From contig NZ_JBDZDV010000001.1 of assembly GCF_040544485.1 (NCBI RefSeq), positions 682,001-746,000 of the forward strand: DNA of 64,000 nucleotides, written 5' to 3'. Below, one piece after another: positions 43,496-53,406 of this stretch. The notes under the pieces are model-generated. The model did not search any database, was not told the origin of the DNA, and was given only the letters and a program-made list of their open reading frames with translations. This DNA comes from Lacicoccus halitifaciens (lineage in GTDB: Bacteria; Bacillota; Bacilli; Staphylococcales; Salinicoccaceae). The position numbers were made by a program, and so were the translations under genes. Position 1 is the stretch's first letter. Each line of letters starts with the position of its first letter.

Positions 43496-44641
43496 TTATC
43501 GTCTGCGGCGATTACGGTTTCTCAAGAAAGTCGGCACTTCGTAATCATCGTCCTGTGAATTGTTGATGGTCGGCTCTTCTTCCCTCTGCAGGCTGCGGGA
43601 TCTTCTCGGTTCTTCCTCCACATTCGTGAAGTTGAAGGACTCCTTCTTCTCCTCTGCAGGTGCCCTGTCCGGTGTACGGTTCACGCCTTTTTCATTGAAG
43701 CCTGTGGCGATTACGGTGACGACAAGTTCGTCTTCGAGTTCCGGGTTGATGACTGTACCGAAGATCATGTTGACGTCCTCGTCAGCCGCGTCCTGGACGA
43801 TGTCCGCCGCTTCCTGTGCTTCGAACAGTGACAGTGACTCACCGCCCGTGATGTTCATCAGCACACCCTGCGCGCCGACGATGGAAGTTTCAAGCAGCGG
43901 GCTTGAAATCGCCTTTTTCGCCGCTTCCACCGCGCGGTTTTCGCCGGCTGAAATACCGATGCCCATAAGTGCTGAGCCCTGGTTCTGCATGATCGTCTTG
44001 ACGTCCGCGAAGTCGAGGTTCACTTCACCGCTCACCGCGATGAGGTCTGAGATACCCTGAACACCCTGGCGGAGCACGTTATCGGCTTCCTTGAACGCTT
44101 CCATCATCGGTGTGGATTTATCCACGATATCAAGGAGGCGGTCATTCGGGATGACGATCAGCGTATCCACTGCCGCCTTCATTGCATCGACACCGGCTGC
44201 TGCCTGTGTCTGACGCTTCCTGCCTTCAAAGGAGAACGGGCGTGTCACGACACCCACTGTAAGTATCCCCATCTCTTTTGCGATCTTGGCAACGACAGGT
44301 GCAGCACCTGTACCCGTACCGCCGCCCATGCCGGCAGTGACGAACACCATGTCCGCACCCTGGATCGCATCTTCAATCTGTTCACGGGATTCTTCGGCCG
44401 CTTTCTTGCCGATGTCCGGGTTAGCGCCTGCCCCGAGACCTCTCGTCAATTTCTCGCCGATCTGTATTTTGGATTCCGCCTTCGATAAGTTCAAAGCCTG
44501 GCCATCCGTATTGATTGCTATGAATTCGACATTCTGCATGCCGTCGTCGATCATCCGGTTCACGGCGTTGTTTCCGCCGCCACCTACACCAACAACTTTA
44601 AGTGTTGCCAAATGGTTGAAGCCTTGCTCAAATTCTAACAT
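43496..44641 (-). CDS. ftsZ: Cell division GTPase FtsZ
   Basis: Polymerises into the Z ring. The 381-aa protein has GVGGGGNNAVNRM near residue 18, the tubulin signature GGGTGTG at 106-112, and the synergy-loop motif NLDFADVKTIM near residue 208. A variable acidic linker follows about residue 315, with the conserved tail PTFLRNR and a basic run at the end. The ribosome site is GGGAGG-like and 26 nt separate it from ftsA. Confidence 0.97.
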   Translation of the reverse strand: MLEFEQGFNHLATLKVVGVGGGGNNAVNRMIDDGMQNVEFIAINTDGQALNLSKAESKIQIGEKLTRGLGAGANPDIGKKAAEESREQIEDAIQGADMVFVTAGMGGGTGTGAAPVVAKIAKEMGILTVGVVTRPFSFEGRKRQTQAAAGVDAMKAAVDTLIVIPNDRLLDIVDKSTPMMEAFKEADNVLRQGVQGISDLIAVSGEVNLDFADVKTIMQNQGSALMGIGISAGENRAVEAAKKAISSPLLETSIVGAQGVLMNITGGESLSLFEAQEAADIVQDAADEDVNMIFGTVINPELEDELVVTVIATGFNEKGVNRTPDRAPAEEKKESFNFTNVEEEPRRSRSLQREEEPTINNSQDDDYEVPTFLRNRNRRRR

Positions 44642-44667
44642 CTTGTTTTTCCTCCCAATGATTCATC

Positions 44668-46113
44668 TTATTCAAAAAGATTCTTAAATAACTTTTTCAT
44701 ATAGCCACTGACGTCTTTTGATTCTTTCGGCCGTTTCTCTCCGGAGCTGTCATTCACTTTTTTATCGTCTTCATAGGAATAATCGGTGTACTCTTCATAC
44801 TCCGCATCTTCCTGGACTTTCTCATGCTGGACCGGCTCGGCTTCAACCGGTCTTTCCACTGCATCATTCTTATCTTTTCTAGTTTTGAATAAACCACTGA
44901 AGAAGTTTGAATCGGTGTCTTCCGGAGTTTCAGCAGAGACAGTTTCTGTTGCCGTGTCATAATTATCAATTGTAACATATTCCAGCAGCTCATCAAATGA
45001 AATTCCACTGCTGACCGTGGAAATGGCACTTGAAAATTCCGGTTTCCTTGCACCCATCTGGTTCGGGATGTGTATGCGCACCTTTTCAGAGACCATGTCC
45101 TGCATCAATTCCTTGATGCCGAGCAGGTTCGCCGTGCCGCCCGTCACTATGAAGCCGCCGCTGACCTTGTTGATGGATTGGCGCTGCAGGTCCTCGAAAA
45201 CGCCGAGCAGCGTCTCCTCAAGGCGGAGCTCTATGATGTCCGCAAGGTCCTTAGGCGTCACTTCGATTGCATCATCACTGTTGATCTGGGGCAGGCGGAT
45301 GATGTCCTCATCGTTTGCCATATCGAAAAAGGCATGTCCGTATTGATTTTTCATCTTGTCGGCAATATCGTAAGGTGTGTCGAACGCCTGTGAGAGATCA
45401 TTGCTGATCAGGTTGCCGCCGACAGGTATGCTTGAGGCATACTTCAGCGCACCGCGCTCGAAATAGGCATACTGGGTGAGGTCTGCACCGATGTCGATCA
45501 CGACGCTGCCGAGCTCGGCCTCCGCGTCCGTCAGGACGTGCTCATAGTTCACTGCGTCCGAATAGACATCAAGGACGGTCAGTCCGGATTCCTCCACACA
45601 TTTGACCGTATTGATCAAGAGAGTGCGGTTGATCAGGACGATGCCCGCCTCGACCGCAAGCGACTGGGTCGCCACCATCTCTTTCGGGTCCTTCACTTCG
45701 TGCAGGTCGTCCACGATAAAATGAACCGGGAACACCGTCACCACTTCGAGGTCGTTCCCAAGTTCCTTTTCCCTCAATGATTCAAGCAGGCTTTCAATAT
45801 GTTCACCATTGATTTCAGTCGATTCCCCGCCGAAACGGATCGCTTCCTCACCGAACTTGATTTGTGAATCAGTGATCGGCATCTTCAAAAATACTTCGTC
45901 TATTTCCACCCCTGATGAAATGCTTGCTTTTTTAACTGTATCTTTAATTGCACTTTTAGCCAAGTCAAAATCCGTGATCATCCCTTTGGATATACCATCG
46001 GTGAAAGTCTGTCCTGTTCCGATGATGTTGACCCCATCGTGAAACTTCTCACCGACGACCGTTTTAATACTGGATGAGCCGATATCAAGGGCTACATAGT
46101 AATGTTCCTTCAA
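44668..46113 (-). CDS. ftsA: Cell division protein FtsA
   Basis: Actin-like membrane tether for FtsZ. The 481-aa protein has the ATPase phosphate loop ALDIGSSSIKTVVGE at the start, a second phosphate motif VVIDIGADLTQ near residue 203, and FIVTGGTANL near residue 326. An acidic linker and the C-terminal amphipathic helix GYMKKLFKNLFE follow. The start is a TTG, 8 nt past a strong AGGAGG; no ATG in frame matches the family N-terminus. A 107-nt gap to divIB with AT-rich -10-like boxes may hold a promoter for ftsA-ftsZ. Confidence 0.95.
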   Translation of the reverse strand: MKEHYYVALDIGSSSIKTVVGEKFHDGVNIIGTGQTFTDGISKGMITDFDLAKSAIKDTVKKASISSGVEIDEVFLKMPITDSQIKFGEEAIRFGGESTEINGEHIESLLESLREKELGNDLEVVTVFPVHFIVDDLHEVKDPKEMVATQSLAVEAGIVLINRTLLINTVKCVEESGLTVLDVYSDAVNYEHVLTDAEAELGSVVIDIGADLTQYAYFERGALKYASSIPVGGNLISNDLSQAFDTPYDIADKMKNQYGHAFFDMANDEDIIRLPQINSDDAIEVTPKDLADIIELRLEETLLGVFEDLQRQSINKVSGGFIVTGGTANLLGIKELMQDMVSEKVRIHIPNQMGARKPEFSSAISTVSSGISFDELLEYVTIDNYDTATETVSAETPEDTDSNFFSGLFKTRKDKNDAVERPVEAEPVQHEKVQEDAEYEEYTDYSYEDDKKVNDSSGEKRPKESKDVSGYMKKLFKNLFE

Positions 46114-46220
46114 GTCATCTGCCTCCTAGCGAGCTATCAATTTACTAATATCAGTTTACATTATCACAAGTTAATTGTGAACTATTTGCGGGTATTATAC
46201 AAAGTATTAATACGGAAGAT

Positions 46221-47591
46221 TCATTCATCTTCAAAATTTTCAAATTCGTTCAACGCTTCTTTGATGCTGTTCATCGACGCATTCACCTCATTGACATAAC
46301 CGCTCGTCTCCGGTGAATTGTATATGCCTTCTTTGATCTGTCTGGCCTCCGCCGAGTCATACGGCAGGAAGCTGCTGCCGATTTCAATGTCGATTATGCC
46401 TTCACTTTCTCCGCCGATTTCCTCTTTCATGCCGATGTAGTGATTCATCTTCTCACCGAAGTCCCTGTAATCCGCGACGAGTTCCTGACCGTCATTCATG
46501 AAGATATGTATCCTCGTCATGGAATTTTCGGAAGGCCTGTAGTAGATTTCCGAAATGCCTGCCAGTATTTCGGGCTCGATGTCATTCAGGTTGTCGACGA
46601 GCTGGTCCATCTCTTCACCTTCGAAATGGTGGACAAGCGGTCCTGAAGATGGTGTGACCTGGTAGCCCCGCAATATACGTGCGTTTTCAAGCAGCGGATT
46701 GTAGCCGCCCTCGTTCTCGACATAACCCACCGCCCGGTATTCATCGATGCTGACATCCACACTGTTCCACCAGTCCCGCTCGACAGTGACATCGACTATG
46801 ATCGGGAGGAGTGCGATGTTATCTTCTGCCATATCGGTGCTGATGCTGAACATCTTGTCGCCTGTTTCAAAATCCAGGCGGCTCTCGATTTCTTCAGTTG
46901 AGATGATTTCATTGCCGCTGATGTTGATTTCCTTTAGGTCGCTCGCGTCGGTGAAGACGTACCAGAGCAATGTGCCGAACAGAATGAGGAACAGGAGGGA
47001 CGGGATGAGTATGAGCTTCGGTATCGACGCGAAATTTTCCTTCAATGCCGTAAGCCGGGTATAGCGCTTCGGCTTCTTCTTCGGTCTGGCAGCATCCTCC
47101 GATGCAGCCCCCGTGTCTTCAGAAGCCGTATGCTGTTCTGCCTCTGTCTCCTCCGGTTCTTCATCCGGAGCTTCCCCGCCGGGATCTTTCGTATAATCGG
47201 CAAGGAGGCGCGGGCCGTCTTTCCGCTCATCCTCATTTTCAGGCGCGGCCTCTGAAAGCGGGAGATCCTGCACTTCCGGTTTGACCTCTTCCGCATCTTC
47301 CGCTTTTGCCTCAGGCTCATCTGCCGGTCCTGCAGGCAGGATCACTTCCCCGCTTTCTTTCGTATAATCGGCAAGGAGGCGCGGCCCTTCCTTTTTTTCT
47401 TCTTTATTTTCATCTTCTTTTTTTAAGGTCGAGAAGTCCTGCACTTTCGGTCTCTCCGGTTCAGCCTTTTCTTTTTTCAAATCATCGTCCGGGGAGCCAT
47501 AGAGACGCGATTCAATCGACGACTGCCGGCCGCTCTCCCGGCTTGACTCCAACTTCTTCCTCAAATTTGAAATTTTTTCGTTATCCTTCAT
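46221..47591 (-). CDS. divIB: Cell division protein DivIB (FtsQ)
   Basis: Divisome membrane protein. The 456-aa protein has a long charged cytoplasmic part (1-190), one membrane helix at about 192-213, and then a POTRA-type domain (DLKEINISGNEIISTEEI) and a beta domain outside. The cytoplasmic part contains an imperfect duplication with GPRLLADYTK at 69-78 and again at 126-135. I prefer the ATG at 47589-47591 over one eight codons upstream that overlaps the murD stop but has no ribosome site. Confidence 0.9.
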   Translation of the reverse strand: MKDNEKISNLRKKLESSRESGRQSSIESRLYGSPDDDLKKEKAEPERPKVQDFSTLKKEDENKEEKKEGPRLLADYTKESGEVILPAGPADEPEAKAEDAEEVKPEVQDLPLSEAAPENEDERKDGPRLLADYTKDPGGEAPDEEPEETEAEQHTASEDTGAASEDAARPKKKPKRYTRLTALKENFASIPKLILIPSLLFLILFGTLLWYVFTDASDLKEINISGNEIISTEEIESRLDFETGDKMFSISTDMAEDNIALLPIIVDVTVERDWWNSVDVSIDEYRAVGYVENEGGYNPLLENARILRGYQVTPSSGPLVHHFEGEEMDQLVDNLNDIEPEILAGISEIYYRPSENSMTRIHIFMNDGQELVADYRDFGEKMNHYIGMKEEIGGESEGIIDIEIGSSFLPYDSAEARQIKEGIYNSPETSGYVNEVNASMNSIKEALNEFENFEDE

Positions 47592-47611
47592 GTCCCATGG
47601 CTCACCGCCTG

Positions 47612-48943
47612 TCATTGAATTTTATGGAAGCCCTCTTTGAAATGGTCGCCTCTCGCTTCGTAATCCTTATACTGATCCCAGCTTGCACATGCCGGGGAAA
47701 ATAAAACGACTTCGCCCGGTACGGCTATTTCAGATGCGATCAGCGCCGCTTCATGCGGATCGGCTGCGGGGGTCACATCGATACCCCGCCCGGCTGCCCA
47801 TCCGGTGAGTTTCTCTTTCGTCTCCCCGTATGCGATCAGGTGCTTCACATGAGCGGCATATTGCGTCAGTTCATCGAATGACTGTCCGCGGTCAAGGCCG
47901 CCCGCGATCCACACCGTGGGCACATCAAAGCTTCGCAGCGCGAATGAAGTCGCCAGATTGTTCGTCGCTTTTGAATCGTTGTAATATTTCACATCATTGA
48001 TGCTGCCGAGGTATTCCATGCGGTGCGGTATGCCGCCGAACTCCTTCAAAGTCCGTATGACCGCATCCTCACCGGCCCCGAACCGGTCCGCCGCCATGAT
48101 CGATGCCAGTATGTTTTCATGGTTATGGCTGCCCTTCAAAAGGACTTCCTCAAGGCCGATCAGCCGGCGGCCTTTCCAATATATGCTGCCGTCCCTGATG
48201 AATGCATCGGATGAATCGTCATTGAAGAATTTAAGTTCTGCATTCACCACCCGGCCGTCGAGCATCTCTTTCTGGCCGCCGTTGAATATGACCGTATCAT
48301 TCGGATCCAGATTCTTCAGAAGCGACAGTTTGGCTTCCACGTACTCCTGCCGGCTCGAATGATAATCCAGGTGCGCTTCATAGATGTTCGTGAATAAAGC
48401 GACATCCGGCTTGAACGTATCAATCCCCATCAGCTGGAAGGATGAGAGCTCCATCACGAGGATGCTGTCATCGTCTGCCTCATGGGCCGCTTCGCTCGCC
48501 GGATAACCGATATTGCCGCACAAAATCGGTTTCTGCCCGTCATTTTTCAGTATTTCACCAATCAGGTGTGTGACGGTCGTCTTGCCGTTCGTGCCGGTGA
48601 TGCCGATCACGGGGGCATCTGTGATATCCCTTGTGAGTTCGACTTCCGTATTGATCGGAATCCCCCTTTTTTGCGCTTCTTTTATGAATTCTATCGTATA
48701 GGGGATGCCCGGATTCTTGATGATCAGATCTGCATCGTTCAAAAGGCTCACGGGGTGATGCCCGTCGACGATTTCGACGCCCTGGCCCTTCAGCATCTGC
48801 CTTGTCTTTTCATCTGCAAATATCTCGTTCGTCGTAAGAGTGACGTCCGCACCGGATCGCAGCATCGCATCCACGGCGCTTCTCCCGCTCCTGCCGTATC
48901 CGAGCACGATGACTTTTTTGCCTGCATATTTATCAGTATTCAT
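47612..48943 (-). CDS. murD: UDP-N-acetylmuramoylalanine-D-glutamate ligase
   Basis: Adds D-glutamate to UDP-MurNAc-L-Ala in the cytoplasm. The 443-aa Mur ligase has the N-terminal Rossmann motif VIVLGYGRSG, the ATP loop GITGTNGKTTVTH near residue 111, the NPGIPY segment, and the C-terminal domain with YYNDSKATN and SPACASWDQY. It directly follows mraY with no gap. Confidence 0.96.
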   Translation of the reverse strand: MNTDKYAGKKVIVLGYGRSGRSAVDAMLRSGADVTLTTNEIFADEKTRQMLKGQGVEIVDGHHPVSLLNDADLIIKNPGIPYTIEFIKEAQKRGIPINTEVELTRDITDAPVIGITGTNGKTTVTHLIGEILKNDGQKPILCGNIGYPASEAAHEADDDSILVMELSSFQLMGIDTFKPDVALFTNIYEAHLDYHSSRQEYVEAKLSLLKNLDPNDTVIFNGGQKEMLDGRVVNAELKFFNDDSSDAFIRDGSIYWKGRRLIGLEEVLLKGSHNHENILASIMAADRFGAGEDAVIRTLKEFGGIPHRMEYLGSINDVKYYNDSKATNNLATSFALRSFDVPTVWIAGGLDRGQSFDELTQYAAHVKHLIAYGETKEKLTGWAAGRGIDVTPAADPHEAALIASEIAVPGEVVLFSPACASWDQYKDYEARGDHFKEGFHKIQ

Positions 48944-49906
48944 CTACATGCCTCCAAGCAGGATGCCGATCATCCCGGCAACGGCGCCTGCAGTCCAGAA
49001 GACGCCCACGATCTTCCACTCACTCCAGCCGATGAGCTCGAAATGGTGGTGGATCGGGGTCATCTTGAATATCCTTCTGCCGGTAAGCTTGAATGACGCG
49101 ACCTGAAGGATGACCGACGCCGTTTCTATGACGAACACGAGGCCGATGATCAAAAGGAGCAGGCTGTTGTTGATCATGATCGATACGATGCCGATCAGGC
49201 CGCCGAGCGCAAGTGAACCGGTGTCGCCCATGAAGAGTTTTGCAGGGTACTTGTTGTAGATGAGGAAGCCAATCAGCGCACCGATGATGATGCTCAGGAA
49301 AGTTGATATTTCATACTCGTGGTACATCGATGCGATCGTCAGGAAAGCGCCGAATGCAATGATGGACAAGCCTGTCGCAAGGCCATCCAGTCCATCGGTC
49401 AGGTTGACTGCGTTGCTGAAACCGACCAGCCAGAATATAATCCACAGGACGAAGGCATAACCGAGCGGTATCGCCCAGTCCGTGCCCGGTATATGGATGC
49501 TGTTCGTGATGTCCGGGATCCAGTTGATCATTATCAGATAGACGATGATGGAAACCAGTATCTGTGCCATGAATTTCTGCTTTGTCGTCAGCCCCGTATT
49601 ATCCTTCTTCACGACGATGATATAGTCGTCGATGAAGCCGATCAGGCCGAACCCGAGGGTGACGATGATGAGCACGAGCATCTTGTAGATGTCATCCACA
49701 AAGAACAACGCCACGAGTGCCAGCAGTATCGCCGGTATCAGGAAAGTCAGGCCGCCCATCGTCGGCGTCCCGGTCTTCGCCTGATGGGATTCCGGCCCCT
49801 CCTCCCGTATGGATTGTCCAAACTTCAATCGTTTCAATAATGGTATCGTCACCGGCACTAAAATTGCAGTAAATGCAAATGCCAGCAGTAAAAATATTAA
49901 ATTCAT
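48944..49906 (-). CDS. mraY: Phospho-N-acetylmuramoyl-pentapeptide transferase (MraY)
   Basis: Makes lipid I from UDP-MurNAc-pentapeptide and undecaprenyl phosphate. The 320-aa protein has about ten membrane segments and the family motifs GTPTMGGL near residue 46, FIDDYIIV, NLTDGLDGLA near residue 168 (catalytic Asp) and PIHHHFE near residue 287. The ATG used follows GGAGG by 5 nt; an adjacent ATG precedes it. Confidence 0.96.
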   Translation of the reverse strand: MNLIFLLLAFAFTAILVPVTIPLLKRLKFGQSIREEGPESHQAKTGTPTMGGLTFLIPAILLALVALFFVDDIYKMLVLIIVTLGFGLIGFIDDYIIVVKKDNTGLTTKQKFMAQILVSIIVYLIMINWIPDITNSIHIPGTDWAIPLGYAFVLWIIFWLVGFSNAVNLTDGLDGLATGLSIIAFGAFLTIASMYHEYEISTFLSIIIGALIGFLIYNKYPAKLFMGDTGSLALGGLIGIVSIMINNSLLLLIIGLVFVIETASVILQVASFKLTGRRIFKMTPIHHHFELIGWSEWKIVGVFWTAGAVAGMIGILLGGM

Positions 49907-49915
49907 CATGTCCTC

Positions 49916-52087
49916 CTAATCATTTGGATCCTTCGGTTCCAGGGTGATGCCGATCTCACTGCCCTCTTCCAGCGGGACGCCTGCTTCGACGGACTGGTCT
50001 TCGACATAGCCCTCACCCTCGATATTTACAGTGACCCCTGTAAAATCTCCAAATATAATCGCTTCGCGTTTTGATAAACCTCTCAGATCGGGCATTGTCG
50101 CTTGCCCGTCTGTTTTTATGAAGAAAGTGTCGAACGGCAGCAGTGTACCGTTCATAGGATAATGGTCCTCCACTTCAGTACCTTCACCGATCACCAACCG
50201 GCGGATGGTCTTCTGCTGCGGCAGTGATTCATCATCCAAAGCCATGTTCCTGTAATCATCGACAGGGATGACTTCTGCTTTGGATTCTCCGCCTTCCCCG
50301 CCCACTTCAAGATACTTGAGCGTGCGTTCCATCAGCGGGTTGAACCCGTGCATGACGCCGTAATCCCATGTGTCCGCCTTATTCTTCGTGGCAAGTTTGA
50401 TGCCGTAATAGATGATCACCTCAGGGTCTTCCTTCGGTGCATACCCGATGAAGGACGTCAGGAATTCATACGGTCCGTCCATGTATCCTCCGCCATCAGG
50501 GTCGATGACCTGGGCTGTACCGGATTTGCCGGCCACCTCATAGTCATCAAGCTGATACTGCGGATTCCTGTCCATCGAACCGCCTACGAATGTGTTGATC
50601 TCTTCCTGCGTCTTTTGGGCTGCTTCCGGGCTGATGACTTCCCGCACTACAGTCTCTCCGCCCTCATAAAGTGTTTCATCCGTATTCGGATCGGTTATGG
50701 ATTCTATGACATAGGGTTTTTTCATCTGACCATCGTTCAGTATGGCGGTCATGCCCTGGATCATCTGTATCGGGGTGACGGTCGACGTCTGTCCGAAAGA
50801 TGTCGTTTTGCGCTGCAGCTCCTCATCCCATGCAATGACGCCGGAGACTTCACCCGGGAACTCGGACTCCGTCGAGGCACCGAAACCGAAATCCTTATAG
50901 TATTCGAGCATTCTTTCCTCACCGACGCGGTCCTGGAGGATCATCATCAGTGCATTGGAAGAATACTGCATGCCTTCGTTATAGGTGATGGTGCCCCAGC
51001 CTTCAGGCTCCCAGTCGTAGATGGTATGCCCGTCGACATCATAGGAACCCGATTCGAAATAGGCATTCGGGTCATATTCCCCTGCATCGATTGCTGCCGC
51101 GAGGCTGAAGACCTTGAATGTCGAGCCGGGCTCGAAGGAATACTGGTAGAGCATATTCAGCCAGCTGTTGCCGAAGCCTTCACGGGTCCTCGGGTTGAAG
51201 GAAGGCCTCTGTCCGGAACCGAGTATCTCGCCCGTCTCCGCATCGGCTACTACCGCAAACAGTTCTTCAGGTTCGAAGTGCTCCTCCATCGTATCCAGCG
51301 AATCTTCCAGATACAGCTGGATATTGGAATCGATCGTGAGCTGGATGTCCGCACCGTCTTCAGGCGCTTTCACCTGATTCTGTGTATTCGGCACGATATA
51401 GCCCCAGACGTCCTGTGTATATCCCGTGGCACCCGCTTCACCGGTCAATACGTCATCATAGGCGCGCTCAAGGCCCATCTGGCCGGACAATTCGCCGGTC
51501 TCCTCCTCCTGTTCGGCATAGCCGACCAGGTGGGATGCGAAATTGCCGTTCGGATAGAACCTTTTCGTTTCGGAGACGAAGTACAGTCCGCTGACTTCCG
51601 AGTCAGCGTCCTGCTGCGCCTCTTCAAGCGCCTGCTTCTCATTATAGGAGATGTCCCGGCCTTCACGACCGAGCTCCACCTGGAAACGCTCATCCTCGCG
51701 CCCCTTTTCAACCTGTTCCTTCACTTCATCTTCGTCTATATCCAGCACTTCGTTCAGCACCGAAGCCGTTGCTTCGACATTGTAGACGTGGTTTGGATAA
51801 TCATCATCGATGATCAATGCGACACGGTAGGATTCCATATCACTTGCAAGTATATTGCCTTCGCGGTCGGTGATATCCCCCCGCTCCGCACTGTTCACGG
51901 CAGTCCTTGTGAATTTATCATCACCATGGGCGATCAGATCTTCATCATCAAGCGATTTCCCTATCATGAGATAGGCAAACTGCCAAAATATCAAAAGAAA
52001 AAGCACTCCTATACCTGAATATATAAGGAGCGCACCCAAAGAAAAAGATGTAGTTCTATTCATAAACTTTACTTTAATCTTCGCCAT
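49916..52087 (-). CDS. pbp1: Penicillin-binding protein 1 (class B transpeptidase of the divisome)
   Basis: Septal peptidoglycan transpeptidase. The 723-aa protein has a membrane anchor at about 17-41 and a PBP dimerisation domain. The transpeptidase domain has STFK at 322-325 (catalytic Ser322), SSN at 376-378 (second S-x-N) and KSGT at 521-524. Two C-terminal PASTA-like domains follow from about 590. The ATG is preferred to an upstream TTG pair; it overlaps ftsL by 14 bp. It corresponds to the essential staphylococcal PBP1. Confidence 0.94.
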   Translation of the reverse strand: MAKIKVKFMNRTTSFSLGALLIYSGIGVLFLLIFWQFAYLMIGKSLDDEDLIAHGDDKFTRTAVNSAERGDITDREGNILASDMESYRVALIIDDDYPNHVYNVEATASVLNEVLDIDEDEVKEQVEKGREDERFQVELGREGRDISYNEKQALEEAQQDADSEVSGLYFVSETKRFYPNGNFASHLVGYAEQEEETGELSGQMGLERAYDDVLTGEAGATGYTQDVWGYIVPNTQNQVKAPEDGADIQLTIDSNIQLYLEDSLDTMEEHFEPEELFAVVADAETGEILGSGQRPSFNPRTREGFGNSWLNMLYQYSFEPGSTFKVFSLAAAIDAGEYDPNAYFESGSYDVDGHTIYDWEPEGWGTITYNEGMQYSSNALMMILQDRVGEERMLEYYKDFGFGASTESEFPGEVSGVIAWDEELQRKTTSFGQTSTVTPIQMIQGMTAILNDGQMKKPYVIESITDPNTDETLYEGGETVVREVISPEAAQKTQEEINTFVGGSMDRNPQYQLDDYEVAGKSGTAQVIDPDGGGYMDGPYEFLTSFIGYAPKEDPEVIIYYGIKLATKNKADTWDYGVMHGFNPLMERTLKYLEVGGEGGESKAEVIPVDDYRNMALDDESLPQQKTIRRLVIGEGTEVEDHYPMNGTLLPFDTFFIKTDGQATMPDLRGLSKREAIIFGDFTGVTVNIEGEGYVEDQSVEAGVPLEEGSEIGITLEPKDPND

Positions 52088-52454
52088 GTCTTTCAACAAC
52101 CTTTACATTGCCATTGTCCAATTCCAGACCAAGCTCACCGGCTTTCTCGTAAATTCTATCATAGGAAGCCAGATGTGTCACTTCCGTCGTGAGCTCATCT
52201 ATCTCACCATTTGTCGTCGCGATTTCGCTTTCGATATTCGTGATTTCACTCTGGAGCTGATAGGCTTCCATCCGCAATGACAAAACGGCGACTGCTGCAA
52301 CGGCAATGACGAAAATCAACGCAATGTAAATCATCGTCTCGGTCCTTTTCAGGCCGACGATCTTACTTTTGACACGCGTCCTTCCACCCGGTTCCGGGTG
52401 TTGTCCATTGCTCCTCGTCTCAGGTAATACCTGTCTGTATCTTTCCACTGCCAT
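52074..52454 (-). CDS. ftsL: Cell division protein FtsL
   Basis: A 126-aa bitopic protein: a basic cytoplasmic N-terminus (1-38), one membrane helix at about 41-60, and an extracellular coiled coil (about 62-105) with regular heptads. This is the FtsL pattern, and the place between rsmH and pbp1 supports it. It partners DivIB and DivIC in the divisome. Confidence 0.88.
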   Translation of the reverse strand: MAVERYRQVLPETRSNGQHPEPGGRTRVKSKIVGLKRTETMIYIALIFVIAVAAVAVLSLRMEAYQLQSEITNIESEIATTNGEIDELTTEVTHLASYDRIYEKAGELGLELDNGNVKVVERHGED

Positions 52455-52465
52455 ATTAACACATC

Positions 52466-53395
52466 CTATTTTTGTTTCTCTGCAATCCGTAATTTTGCGC
52501 TTCTGGCTCTGGGGTTGATATCCAGTTCTTCATCATTCGCAAGGATCGGTTTACGGTTCACTCTTTTCAGGACCGGCTGGTACTCTTCCGGGACGACGGG
52601 CAAGTTTTTCGGCAGGTCCGGGCCTTTTTCATATTCCACGAACATCTGCTTGCAGATGCGGTCTTCCAGCGAGTGGAAGGTGATGACTGACACCCTGCCA
52701 TTTTTGTTCAGCAGCTCTATCGCATCTTCCAATGACCGCTCCAACACTCCAAGCTCATCATTCACGGCAATCCTGAGCGCCTGGAACACCCGCTTCGCCG
52801 GATGTCCCCCTGTACGTCTGAATTTGTGGGGTATTTGGGACTTGATGATTTCAGTCAGTTCCGTCGTCGTCTCGATGTCCTTCTCTTTTCTTTTCCTTTC
52901 AATTTCCCTTGCTATTTTCTTCGAGAATTTTTCCTCGCCATATCTGAAAAATATACTCACAAGTGCTTCATATGGGTATGTATTCACGATTTCGTAAGCA
53001 TCCAGGGACTGCGACTGGTCCATCCTCATATCGAGCCTTGCCTCTTTAGAATGGGAGAACCCTCTTTCCGTGATATCCAGCTGCGGGCTGGACACGCCGA
53101 GATCATACATGATGCCGTCGATGCCGTGTATATTCAGCTTCTCAAGTTCTGCTTTTAAATTTTCAAAATTACTGTGTACAAGTATAAGTTTTGGATCATT
53201 TTTGAATTTTTCGCGTGCATGGTCGATTGCGTAAATATCCTGGTCGAACGCAATCACTTTGCCGGTCGTCACCTTACCGAGCAGATATTCGGTGTGGCCG
53301 CCGCCGCCCAGGGTCGCATCCACGTAAATCCCGTCTCCGCGCACATTGAGCCCATCCACTGTTTCTTTCAACAACACCGTGTCATGTGTGAACAC
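52466..53395 (-). CDS. rsmH: 16S rRNA N4-methylcytidine-1402 methyltransferase
   Basis: Methylates N4 of C1402 in the ribosomal P site. The 309-aa protein has the SAM motif DATLGGGGHTEYLL near residue 27, AFDQD near residue 49, and the conserved GISSPQLD-type segment (YDLGVSSPQLD) near residue 97. The C-terminal VISFHSLEDR-type motif appears as VITFHSLEDRICK. It follows mraZ by 11 nt. Confidence 0.96.
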   Translation of the reverse strand: MFTHDTVLLKETVDGLNVRGDGIYVDATLGGGGHTEYLLGKVTTGKVIAFDQDIYAIDHAREKFKNDPKLILVHSNFENLKAELEKLNIHGIDGIMYDLGVSSPQLDITERGFSHSKEARLDMRMDQSQSLDAYEIVNTYPYEALVSIFFRYGEEKFSKKIAREIERKRKEKDIETTTELTEIIKSQIPHKFRRTGGHPAKRVFQALRIAVNDELGVLERSLEDAIELLNKNGRVSVITFHSLEDRICKQMFVEYEKGPDLPKNLPVVPEEYQPVLKRVNRKPILANDEELDINPRARSAKLRIAEKQK

Positions 53396-53406
53396 ATCGT
53401 CACATC

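Noticed and set aside
50348..52018. Open frame of 556 aa on the plus strand opposite pbp1
   Set aside because: It is an antisense shadow: pbp1 on the other strand has all transpeptidase motifs and conserved neighbours. The plus-strand frame has no recognisable domain or ribosome site.
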